Shown here: positions 36,357-44,629 of the stretch, piece after piece
Layout of the letters: every line of letters starts with the position of its first letter
Position numbering within the stretch: position 1 is the stretch's first letter
Assembly: GCA_036390115.1 (NCBI GenBank)
Contig: DASWCM010000003.1
Coordinates: 37,111-101,110, forward strand
From: Blattabacteriaceae bacterium
GTDB taxonomy: Bacteria > Bacteroidota > Bacteroidia > Flavobacteriales > Blattabacteriaceae
Direction: 5' to 3'
Length of the DNA: 64,000 nucleotides
The notes under the pieces: model-generated
What the model was told of the DNA's origin: nothing
Seen by the model: only the letters and a program-made list of their open reading frames with translations
Databases searched by the model: none
Translations under genes and position numbers: made by a program

Positions 36357-37456
36357 TTTATTGATCTACTACTGGCTTTAATAACATCTGAAAAAATTCC
36401 AGAAGCAGTTACTTCTGAACCAGCTCCTGCTCCTTTTATTGTTAAAGGATGATCAATATATTGCCTAGTAGTAAATGAAATTATATTATCTTTTCCATCA
36501 AGCTGATAAAATGGATGGCCTAAATTGATAGCTTCTAATCCAACTGAAGCAATACCTTTCTTATATCTGGCAACGAAACGCAACCGTCTATTATTCTTTT
36601 TCGTTGATATTCTTATTTTTTTGAAAAAACTAGATTCCAGATCTACTAGATTTCCATAAAACCTCTCAATAGAGGTAGCTTTTAAGCAGAAATCAGGAAT
36701 AAAGGATTTTTTAAAAATATCCTCTAATTCAAGTTTTTCTCCACATTCTCTTGCTAAAATAAGTATTTTTCTCATAACATCTTTTCCACTTAAATCAATG
36801 CGAGGATCAGGTTCAGTAAATCCTAGTTTTTGAGCTTCCTTTACGGATTCATAAAAATGGGTTCCTTCAGAAAATTTGTTAAGGATAAAATTTAAACTAC
36901 CAGAAAGTACAGCTTCTATGGAACGAATATCATCTCCACTTTTTATTAAACTATTTAGAGTATCAATAATTGGAAGACCAGCTCCTACATTAGTTTCGAA
37001 AAAGAAAGGAACTCCCAAATTAGTTGATACCGTTTTTAGTTTTTTGTAATACGAGTAAGTGGAAGAACAAGCAATTTTATTGCAAGTAATTATTCCAATC
37101 CCCTTTTTTAAAATTTTTTCATAAATCAGTGCTATTTCTTCACTAGCTGTATTATCAATAATAAAACTATTACATAGATCAAGTTTTTCTATTTTTTCTA
37201 GAAATTTTTCTACGTTCATTATATCAGATTCTGATAACTTTTTTTCCCATTCATTGAATTCAATTCCGAATTCGTTAAAATACATATTTCTACTATTAGC
37301 TAATCCGATAATTCGAATATCAAGTTTTAGCGTTTTTTGTAAAGAATTTTTCTGTTGGAAGATTTTCTTAAGAAAGCTTGCACCTACTTTTCCCAGACCA
37401 ATGATGAAAATATTCATTTTATGAGCGTTTCCAACGTTCTCAAAATATGATCTCAT
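36344..37456 (-). CDS. hom: Homoserine dehydrogenase, stand-alone
   Basis: Reduces aspartate semialdehyde to homoserine (370 aa). The NAD(P) motif IFIIGLGKVGASFL begins at about residue 16, followed by GIITCNKIACSS, FFFETNVGAGLPII and GSLNFILNKFSEGTHFYES, with the catalytic Lys/Asp region in EPDPRIDLSGKDVMRK. In free-living flavobacteria this domain is the C-terminal half of a fused ThrA whose N-terminal half is aspartokinase. Here no aspartokinase sequence precedes it: the ATG overlaps the aspS stop by 4 bases (ATGA). The first 13 residues (MRSYFENVGNAHK) may be a leftover of the linker. No C-terminal ACT domain is seen. Confidence 0.93.
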   Translation of the reverse strand: MRSYFENVGNAHKMNIFIIGLGKVGASFLKKIFQQKNSLQKTLKLDIRIIGLANSRNMYFNEFGIEFNEWEKKLSESDIMNVEKFLEKIEKLDLCNSFIIDNTASEEIALIYEKILKKGIGIITCNKIACSSTYSYYKKLKTVSTNLGVPFFFETNVGAGLPIIDTLNSLIKSGDDIRSIEAVLSGSLNFILNKFSEGTHFYESVKEAQKLGFTEPDPRIDLSGKDVMRKILILARECGEKLELEDIFKKSFIPDFCLKATSIERFYGNLVDLESSFFKKIRISTKKNNRRLRFVARYKKGIASVGLEAINLGHPFYQLDGKDNIISFTTRQYIDHPLTIKGAGAGSEVTASGIFSDVIKASSRSIKWKK

Positions 37457-39156
37457 CGCTTTATGAAAATATGAAGCTCTTTTAATTGAGAGTCACTTAA
37501 ATATGAAGGAGTTCCTATCATTGGATCTCTAAAAGAATTATTTTTTGGAAAAGCAATAAAATCCCTTATACTCTCTTCGCCTTCAAGAAGAGCTACCAAA
37601 CGATCAAGTCCTAAAGCAATTCCACCATGTGGTGGAGTCCCATATTCAAAAGCTTCCATTATAAACCCAAATTTAGATAAAATTTCTTTTCTAGAAAATC
37701 CCAATAGATTGAAAATAGATTCTTGTATGGAACGTTTATTTATTCTAATAGATCCCCCTCCGATTTCTTTTCCATTAATAACCAAATCATAAGATTTGGC
37801 GATAATTTTTTCTGGATTCTTTTGAAGAAGGTAAATATTTTCTTCTTTAGGAGAAGTGAAAGGATGATGAAAAGAATCATAACGATTATTTTCATTATTC
37901 CACGCAAACAAAGGAAAATCAACTATCCAAATAGGGGAAAATTGATTCGTTTTTCGCAAGCCTAAACGGTCAGCCATCTCAATTCGAATTTTTCCTAGTT
38001 GTCTACTAACTGTTTGTTCATCTAAACCTGAAAGTATTAATAAAAGATCTCCAGGTTTAGCGCTTAAGCGTTCAGAAAAAATTTTAAAATATTTTTGACC
38101 AAAAAAGGGGGATTGAAATTTTCCATCAATCAAACATTTCACCCACGTAAGATTTCTTATATGATGGAGTTTACACCATTCGGTAATATCATTTAATTGT
38201 CTTATGCTGTAATTCGCACATCCAGGTATCGAAATGCCTGCTACTCTATTATTTGGGATTACATCATTTAATTCCTTAATAATCATATCAAAACGTATAT
38301 CTGGTTTATCAGATCCGTATCGTTTAATAGCCTCTTTATAGGAAATTCTTGGAAAACTCTTTGCAAATCTGCAATTCCTTATTTTTTTAAAAATATAATT
38401 AATAAGATTTTCGGATATCTTAATGACATCTTCTTCTTCAACAAAAGACATTTCGCAATCAATTTGAGTGAATTCTGGTTGTCTATCTGAACGCAAATCT
38501 TCATCACGAAAGCATTTAACAATTTGAAAATATTTATCTATTCCGCCTATCATTAGGAGTTGTTTGAAAGATTGAGGAGATTGAGGGAGAGCATAAAACT
38601 GTCCAGGATTTATTCTTGATGGAATCACGAAATCTCGTGCTCCTTCTGGTGTGGATTTTACTAAAAGGGGGGTTTCTATTTCCAGAAACCCGTTTTCTGA
38701 AAGATATTTTCGGATTTCGAAAACTATCTTGTGACGAGTAATAAGTTTTTTTTTAATAAAATCTCTACGTAAGTCAAGATAACGATATTTCATTCGAAGA
38801 TCTTCATTTCCATCTGTTTTTTCTTCTATAATAAATGGGGGTATTTTTGAATAGCTTAGAATTCTAAGTTTAGAAACAACAACCTCAATAAATCCTGTTG
38901 GATTTTTAAGATTTTTAGATTTTCTCTCAATAACTTTTCCGCATACTTGTATAACGAATTCTCTACCCAATTGATCTGCTTTCTTTTTTAAAGTATTTTT
39001 TCCATAAAAAGTTAGTTGAGTTATTCCATAATGATCCCTTAAATCTATAAAACTTACTGTTCCTAAATTTCGAACTCTTTTAACCCATCCAGCTAAAATA
39101 ACCTCTTCCCCAACATTTTTTTTACGAAGAGTTCCACAATTATATGTTCGAAACAT
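37453..39156 (-). CDS. aspS: Aspartyl-tRNA synthetase
   Basis: Class II synthetase (567 aa, bacterial type). The N-terminal OB-fold anticodon domain (VILAGWVKRVRNLGTVSFIDLRDHYG) is followed by motif 2 (FRDEDLRSDRQPEFTQID) and motif 3 (GIALGLDRLVALLEG), with the bacterial GAD insertion between. First gene of the aspS-hom-thrB-thrC unit. Complete and without visible damage. Confidence 0.96.
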   Translation of the reverse strand: MFRTYNCGTLRKKNVGEEVILAGWVKRVRNLGTVSFIDLRDHYGITQLTFYGKNTLKKKADQLGREFVIQVCGKVIERKSKNLKNPTGFIEVVVSKLRILSYSKIPPFIIEEKTDGNEDLRMKYRYLDLRRDFIKKKLITRHKIVFEIRKYLSENGFLEIETPLLVKSTPEGARDFVIPSRINPGQFYALPQSPQSFKQLLMIGGIDKYFQIVKCFRDEDLRSDRQPEFTQIDCEMSFVEEEDVIKISENLINYIFKKIRNCRFAKSFPRISYKEAIKRYGSDKPDIRFDMIIKELNDVIPNNRVAGISIPGCANYSIRQLNDITEWCKLHHIRNLTWVKCLIDGKFQSPFFGQKYFKIFSERLSAKPGDLLLILSGLDEQTVSRQLGKIRIEMADRLGLRKTNQFSPIWIVDFPLFAWNNENNRYDSFHHPFTSPKEENIYLLQKNPEKIIAKSYDLVINGKEIGGGSIRINKRSIQESIFNLLGFSRKEILSKFGFIMEAFEYGTPPHGGIALGLDRLVALLEGEESIRDFIAFPKNNSFRDPMIGTPSYLSDSQLKELHIFIKR

Positions 39157-39309
39157 TTTTTTTAAATTAGAGATTTATGGACGAAAAGATGTTTTTGGGT
39201 AAATAAAAATTGCTTATATTTATAATTTAATTTATAAATCCTAAAAAAAAAATATATTTTAATATTTTTTTCTATATAATTTAAATAAATTATTAAAATA
39301 TAAATTTAT

Positions 39310-40302
39310 ATGGAATATTATCAATCTGAACAATGGATTTTAAGGAAATTACACCCAGATAAGATACGCAATAATCGTAAAACTGATTTGCTAAGAATCC
39401 AATCTTCCTGCAATTATTTGGTAAATACTGAACAAAGTTTTAAATCAATTCACATTGGTGTAACTAATGGTAAAGGATCTGTGGCTCACATGTTATCTTC
39501 CATTCTTCAATAATCAGGATTAAAAACAGGATTGCTTACTTCTCCTCATATGAAAAATTTGCGTTAACGTATCCGTTATATCGGTTTATTAATTGAAGAA
39601 GATTTTCTCGTTAGTTATGTTCGTTTCACCAAAATTTGCGCTGAAAAAATTTATCTAAAATTGCTTATGAAAAAGAAGGCATTATTAATGCCAAAAATTC
39701 CAGTAGTTTTAGGATCGTTTCATGATGAAACGGATAAAGTTTTTCGATAAGTTGCTTTTAAAAAAAAAAGCACCAATTTTCTATTCTGATAATTGCAGTA
39801 ATTCTGATTACTATGCAATCCCATTAAATGGGAACTATCAAATATTAAATAAAAAACAGTAATAAAATCTATAGATGTTTTCCAAAGTTTAGGATTAAAA
39901 ATTCCTGAAAACTCCATAATTTTGGGGTTTAAAAATGTTATTAAGAATACTAATCTACAAGGACGGTGGCAAGTGATAAGACAAAAACCTAAAATTATCT
40001 GTGATACTGTACATAATGAAGAAGGGATAAAATGGGTAACGATAAACTTATGAGGGAAATAAACTGCATTTAATTTTAGGTTTTGTTAGAGTAAAAGAGG
40101 TATTAAAAATACTATATCATTTTACAACTAAAGCTTATTATTATTTTTGTAAACCGAATTTACCTAGACGTTTACAGATAGAAGATATTGAAAAATTGGT
40201 TCGTAATAACTATAAAAAAAAATGCAAAATATTTTTTTACGGTAAAAGAAGCTCTTTTTGAGGCTGATTTCTCAGCCTCAGAATCAGAATAGGACTTTAT
40301 TT
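39310..40302 (+). pseudogene. folC: Folylpolyglutamate/dihydrofolate synthase pseudogene
   Basis: Remnant of FolC (adds glutamate to folates, and dihydrofolate synthase). The first 67 codons are open and carry the P-loop motif IHIGVTNGKGSVAHMLSSIL. The text then continues past stops as SGLKTGLLTSPHMKNLR-RIRYIGLLIEEDFLVSYV, PKIPVVLGSFHDETDKVF, FQSLGLKIPENSIILGFKNV, LQGRWQVIRQKPKIICDTVHNEEGIKW and VKEALFEADFSASESE, each in family order but spread over frames with internal stops and deletions. The mid-part of the ligase domain is shortened. The order of motifs makes the identification secure; the gene cannot make a full protein. Confidence 0.9.
40259..40280. terminator. Perfect 9-bp GC-containing hairpin at the end of the folC remnant
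   Basis: TGAGGCTGA-TTTC-TCAGCCTCA, a perfect 9-bp stem with a 4-base loop. It is unusual in such AT-rich decayed sequence. No T-run follows directly on either strand, so a classical intrinsic terminator is not shown; an RNA 3'-end or protective hairpin is possible. Confidence 0.45.
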
Positions 40303-40370
40303 TTATAAATTATTTAATAATTTTTAGAAAATTTTGTTTTCTATAATATTTGTTTATATTTACTTTTTAA

Positions 40371-40444
40371 GGGTGATTAGCTCAGAGGTTTAGAGCAGCT
40401 GATTTACAATCAAAAGGTCGCTGGTTCAAATCCAGCATCACCCA
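40371..40444 (+). tRNA. tRNA-Val (TAC), weakened anticodon stem
   Basis: Acceptor GGGTGAT/ATCACCC, D-stem GCTC/GAGC and T-arm GCTGG/CCAGC are perfect; loop TTTACAA gives anticodon TAC, discriminator A. The anticodon stem GCTGA/TCAAA pairs at only three of five positions (G27-A43 and C28-A42 are mismatched). Still likely the genome's functional valine tRNA for GUN codons, or else a decaying copy. Confidence 0.85.
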
Positions 40445-40524
40445 TTTTATTTATTTATTTAATTTTTTTTATTAATTTTATTTATTATTTATTTTATTTA
40501 TTTTATTTTAATTTTATTTTAAAT
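40445..40524. repeat. Low-complexity ATTT-type simple repeat
   Basis: About 80 bases made almost only of TTTA/ATTT/ATTTT units between tRNA-Val and the barrel protein gene. It has no coding potential and is probably replication-slippage product. Confidence 0.8.
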
Positions 40525-40556
40525 GTTTTTTAATTAAACAAAAATATAAAAAAAAT

Positions 40557-41237
40557 ATGAATAAAAATATGCTAAAAAATATTTGGGTTCTTGTTTTTTC
40601 ATTTTTTATTTTTCTTCCTTCCTATGCCCGATTTAATCGTAGTTTTGGGGCAAACTTTTTTGGAATCCAAATTGGACCCAATCTATCAATGATTAAAGGA
40701 TTTAACTCTGTTTTTGAGATAGACTTTTATGCAGGTCTTTATAGAGGGCATGTTATTGATGATTATATGGCTTATCAAATTGATTTTATTCTTTCTATTC
40801 ATAGTTTTCAGGGATTTTATCAAATGAGAAGAAAAATAGGAAAAAAATTTATGGTCAAAGTCAAAAAAAAAATAATATATCTGGAGGTTTCTCCTGGATT
40901 CAGATATAATCTTATTGGTGGGGTAAATTTCTATTTTTCCCCTGTGTTTGGGTTAAAATTAACTGGTGATAAAATTGATTTAATACGAGAGAAAAAGAAG
41001 AAAAACAAAACTCCTGTTACTCAGGCGTATAAGTATAATATAGAAAGAATAAAAAATTTTGTGCCTAATATTTTTTCTATTGGATCTTTATTAGGAATAA
41101 ATTATGAGATAACAGAAAATTTTGGTATAAATTTGACATGTAAAATGAATATAACAAAAGTTTATGGGAAAAGAGACGTGGTTCCTAATCATATTCTTAG
41201 TTTTAGACTAGGACTAGATTACACGTTTAATGAATGA
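40557..41237 (+). CDS. Outer-membrane beta-barrel protein, PorT-like family
   Basis: A 226-aa protein with a clear signal peptide (NIWVLVFSFFIFLPSYA, cleavage after about residue 24). Alternating hydrophobic/polar strands with glycine and aromatic ends follow: FFGIQIGPNLSMIKGF, IDFYAGLYRGHV, YQIDFILSIHSFQGFYQM, IIYLEVSPGFRYNLIGG, VNFYFSPVFGLKLTG, FGINLTCKMNI and a terminal ILSFRLGLDYTF strand. This matches small outer-membrane barrel proteins of Bacteroidetes (PorT/OMP_b-brl type). Function is unknown; it may be one of few remaining surface proteins. The gene is flanked by decayed sequence on both sides, which makes its preservation notable. Confidence 0.72.
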   Translation: MNKNMLKNIWVLVFSFFIFLPSYARFNRSFGANFFGIQIGPNLSMIKGFNSVFEIDFYAGLYRGHVIDDYMAYQIDFILSIHSFQGFYQMRRKIGKKFMVKVKKKIIYLEVSPGFRYNLIGGVNFYFSPVFGLKLTGDKIDLIREKKKKNKTPVTQAYKYNIERIKNFVPNIFSIGSLLGINYEITENFGINLTCKMNITKVYGKRDVVPNHILSFRLGLDYTFNE

Positions 41238-41240
41238 TTT

Positions 41241-41858
41241 CTGAAAAAAATTCTTTCACTTTCGATACTATCAGTAAATTTCTCTAATATTCATAAAGAG
41301 AGAAAAATGCTAAACAATAACAAAGCGGATTATTGATATCAATATGGATAGTATGTTTGTACCTAATAGTATGCGATATTAGGCTAGTATGCTAACATCC
41401 TATTAGGTACCGAACATTTCATTTGGAATTACGGTTTAAAATATGTTAAAAAATATGAAAAAAAAACCTTTATATACATTTGATGATATTAGAACCTGAA
41501 AGATATATTCAAATAATTAAAAAATTAGGTGTAGATTGTATCTACTTTCATGCTTCAGAAAGAAGACGTAATCTTCATAGAACCATTTCCTTAATTAAGG
41601 ATAAAAGCTGGAGTAGCAATATACTCTGGTTAAGATATTACCAAATGTATCTAAAGAATTAGATATTATTTTATTGATGGGTAAATCCAGGTTTTGGTGT
41701 ACAATAAATTATTGTACATATTTATCAAAAACTTTCCGATACTAAGGATTTAATTTTCAAAACCTGCATTAATTGAGATAGATGGAGGAGAAGAATGCTT
41801 CTTATCACTTAGAGAAAGGAGCTGATATATTAACGTTTGGAACAAACATTTTAGTTTG
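41241..41858 (+). pseudogene. rpe: Ribulose-phosphate 3-epimerase pseudogene
   Basis: Remnant of the pentose-phosphate epimerase. In order but in shifting frames: LKKILSLSILSVNFSNIHKE (family start APSILSADFxxL), LNNNKADY, DINMDSMFVPNSMR (the HxDVMDGxFVPN motif with catalytic residues changed), a 60-codon open piece LEPERYIQIIKKLGVDCIYF with FHASERRRNLHRTISLIK, then LLMGKSRFWCTI/NPGFG, LIEIDGG and EKGADILTFGTNIL near the tRNA-His end. Frameshifts and stops occur between all of these. The catalytic HxD is degraded. The match in order and spacing is convincing. Confidence 0.85.
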
Positions 41859-41934
41859 GGTGGAAAACCGGATTTGAACCGGTGTTCTTTCAGAACCACA
41901 ATCTGATGCTCTAGCCAACTGAGCTATATCCACC
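41859..41934 (-). tRNA. tRNA-His (GTG)
   Basis: Minus-strand cloverleaf including the extra G-1 opposite discriminator C73, as expected for tRNA-His. Anticodon stem TCAGA/TCTGA, loop TTGTGGT (GTG), T-arm ACCGG/CCGGT. The acceptor GTGGATA/TTTCCAC carries one T-T mismatch at pair 6-67. Confidence 0.94.
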
Positions 41935-41959
41935 AAAAAAAATCCAAATCTACAAATAG

Positions 41960-44599
41960 ATGAAATCTATAGAGGTTAGAAAAAAATTTTTTAAATTTTT
42001 CCAAAAAAAAAATCATAAAATTATTCCTTCAGTTCCTATAGTTTTAAAAGATGATCCTTCCCTTTTCTTTGTTAATGCTGGAATGAATCCATTCAAAAAT
42101 TATTTTTTAGGAAATGAAAAACCTCCGTATACAAGAATAGTCGATAGTCAAAAATGTCTTCGTGTTACTGGAAAACATAACGATATAGATGATGTTGGTA
42201 ATGATACTTATCATCATACAATGTTTGAAATGCTAGGAAATTGGTCTTTTGGAGATTATTTTAAAAAAGAAGCAATTTCTTGGGCATGGGAACTTTTAAC
42301 AGAAAAATATAAAATTTCTGAAGAAAATCTCTACGTTACATTCTTTAACGGAGATCCCAATTTACCAGCAGATGAAGAATCTTATAACTCTTGGAAAGAA
42401 ATTTTAACTAAAAATCGCATAATCCCTTTTGGGAAAAAAGATAATTTTTGGGAAATGGGATTTACTGGGCCATGTGGCCCATGTTCAGAGATTCATATAG
42501 ATTTACGAAATCATAAAGAAAAAGCTAAAAAACCTGCTTCAAAATTAATCAATAAAGGACATCCCTATGTTATAGAAATATGGAATTTGGTATTTATAGA
42601 ATTCTTTCGAAAATCAGATAATTCTCTATATAGGCTACCTGATCGTCATATTGATACAGGAATGGGGCTTGAACGTCTCTGTAGAATTTTACAGAAGAAA
42701 TCTTCCAACTACGAAACTGATCTTTTTCTTCCATTAATTAGGAAAATTGAAAAATGCATTGGAAAAAAATACGGAGAAGATAAAAATCTGGATATTTCTA
42801 TGCGAGTTTTGGCAGACCATATACGTGCAGTTTCATTCGCTATTTCTGATGGCCAGAATCCTTCTAATACTGGAGCAGGATACATTGTTCGCAGAATACT
42901 TAGGAGAGCTATGGGATACTCCTTCCGTTTTTTATCCAAAAAACAGGCTTTTATATACAAACTTGTAGATACTTTGTCTGATGAAATGGGCGAAATTTAC
43001 CCTGATATTTTCAAGCATAAAGCATCCATAAAAAAAATTGTTAAAGAAGAAGAAAATATATTCTTGAGAACTCTTAATCAAGGAATTATTCGCATGAATA
43101 ATCTTATAAAAGAATACAAAAACAAAAAAGAAAAATTTATTGACGGAGTTCATATTTTTGAATTATATGATACTTATGGATTTCCTCTAGATTTTTCTAG
43201 AATTTTAGCCCGAGAAAACGATTTAAAAATAGACAAAGATGGCTTTGAAAAAGAAATGATGAAACAGAAAAAACGATCTAAAAAAGGAGGATATACAGAA
43301 AAATTTGATTGGATCGTACTACTAGAAAATTCAGAGAATTGTTTGATCGTGTCTGATCAACTAGAAATTGATACTAAAATTAGAAAATTTAGAAAAATGG
43401 AAGATTCTTCTGGAAAATATTTCCAAATTGTTTTTGATAAAACTCCATTTTTTCCTGAAGGAAGTGGGCAACTAGGAGACACTGGTTGGATTATTAATAA
43501 GTCTGAAGATAATATTCATATTTTTAATACAAAAAAGGAAGAAAATCTCATTGTTCACTTAGTGAAAAATATACCACTGCATCCTTTAAAATTTTTTAAA
43601 ATACGTGTTGATGCTATTAGAAGGAGAAAAATAGAAAAAAATCACACGGCGACACATTTACTTTATTATATTCTCCGGGAGATTCTAGTAATTAGGCAAA
43701 AAGGTTCTTATATAGGACCAGATAGACTTCGTTTAGATTTTTCTAACTCAGAAAAATTAAGTGTCTCAACTCTTGAGTTAGTAGAAGATCGTGTAAATAA
43801 AATGATTCAAGAAAAACTTTCAATAGAGGAGAATAAATCTATTTTATTGCTAGAAGCTAGAAGAGAAGGAGGAATCGCTCTTTTATCTAAAAAGTATAGA
43901 GAAAAAGTCCGAAGCATCCGTTTTGGTAATTCAGTGGAACTTTGCAGTATTACTCACGTTTCTAATACAGAGCATATAGAATACTTTAAAATTCTTTCTG
44001 AATCTTCCATTTACTCTGGAATTCGTCGAATTGAAGCAATTACTTCAATTGAAGTAGTTCGATACCTTGAAAAGGTATGTAAAAAGTATAACGTACTTCT
44101 AGAAGTTTTAAATTTCCCCAATGATACTATTAAAAAAGTAAAAAATCTGTTAGAAGAAAATAATATTTTTAAATGCGATTTAAAAAATATTACTAGGCAA
44201 AAGATGAATTTTTTAAAAAAAAAATTGTCTTCTAGATTCAAAGACTCTAAAAAAGAGAAGGATTTAAAACTAATTGTTGAAAAATCAGATTTAAATACTG
44301 ATTCTTTAAAGAAAATTGCTTTGGAGCTTCGGAGAGAAATCTCCAGCCTAATAATTATTTTAGTTTGCTTTCATTCTAAAAAAAAAGTAGTGATTTTTTC
44401 CGCTATTTCGGATAATCTTATTCATCATAGGGGTATGAGTGCTTATGCTATTGTTCAATATTTAGCTACTAACATAGGAGTAAAATTTGGGGGAAAAAGT
44501 TTTTTTGCTGAAGCTAAAGTAGATAATCTGGAAGGTTTGGAAGAAGCTTTTCGTAAAGCCAAATTGTTCATAAATTCTATGAACTATTCTTTTTACTAG
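41960..44599 (+). CDS. alaS: Alanyl-tRNA synthetase
   Basis: Class II synthetase (879 aa, complete). The catalytic core carries FFVNAGMNPFKNYFLG, RVTGKHNDIDDVG, MGFTGPCGPCSEIHID and HIDTGMGLERLCRIL; the editing domain has HTATHLLYYIL; and the C-terminal part has FGGKSFFAEAKV and related glycine-rich sequence. The editing-site zinc motif, normally CGGTHV, reads ELCSITHVSNTEH: Cys and His are kept but both glycines are replaced, so proofreading of mischarged Ser/Gly could be weaker (inference). The gene precedes sucA by 30 bases. Confidence 0.95.
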   Translation: MKSIEVRKKFFKFFQKKNHKIIPSVPIVLKDDPSLFFVNAGMNPFKNYFLGNEKPPYTRIVDSQKCLRVTGKHNDIDDVGNDTYHHTMFEMLGNWSFGDYFKKEAISWAWELLTEKYKISEENLYVTFFNGDPNLPADEESYNSWKEILTKNRIIPFGKKDNFWEMGFTGPCGPCSEIHIDLRNHKEKAKKPASKLINKGHPYVIEIWNLVFIEFFRKSDNSLYRLPDRHIDTGMGLERLCRILQKKSSNYETDLFLPLIRKIEKCIGKKYGEDKNLDISMRVLADHIRAVSFAISDGQNPSNTGAGYIVRRILRRAMGYSFRFLSKKQAFIYKLVDTLSDEMGEIYPDIFKHKASIKKIVKEEENIFLRTLNQGIIRMNNLIKEYKNKKEKFIDGVHIFELYDTYGFPLDFSRILARENDLKIDKDGFEKEMMKQKKRSKKGGYTEKFDWIVLLENSENCLIVSDQLEIDTKIRKFRKMEDSSGKYFQIVFDKTPFFPEGSGQLGDTGWIINKSEDNIHIFNTKKEENLIVHLVKNIPLHPLKFFKIRVDAIRRRKIEKNHTATHLLYYILREILVIRQKGSYIGPDRLRLDFSNSEKLSVSTLELVEDRVNKMIQEKLSIEENKSILLLEARREGGIALLSKKYREKVRSIRFGNSVELCSITHVSNTEHIEYFKILSESSIYSGIRRIEAITSIEVVRYLEKVCKKYNVLLEVLNFPNDTIKKVKNLLEENNIFKCDLKNITRQKMNFLKKKLSSRFKDSKKEKDLKLIVEKSDLNTDSLKKIALELRREISSLIIILVCFHSKKKVVIFSAISDNLIHHRGMSAYAIVQYLATNIGVKFGGKSFFAEAKVDNLEGLEEAFRKAKLFINSMNYSFY

Positions 44600-44629
44600 A
44601 ATTTTTTAGGGTAAACTTTTTTAAAAATT

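Noticed and set aside
40445..40524. ATTT-rich stretch as a CRISPR or origin repeat
   Set aside because: Units are irregular 4-5 base slippage repeats without spacers or DnaA-box-like elements.
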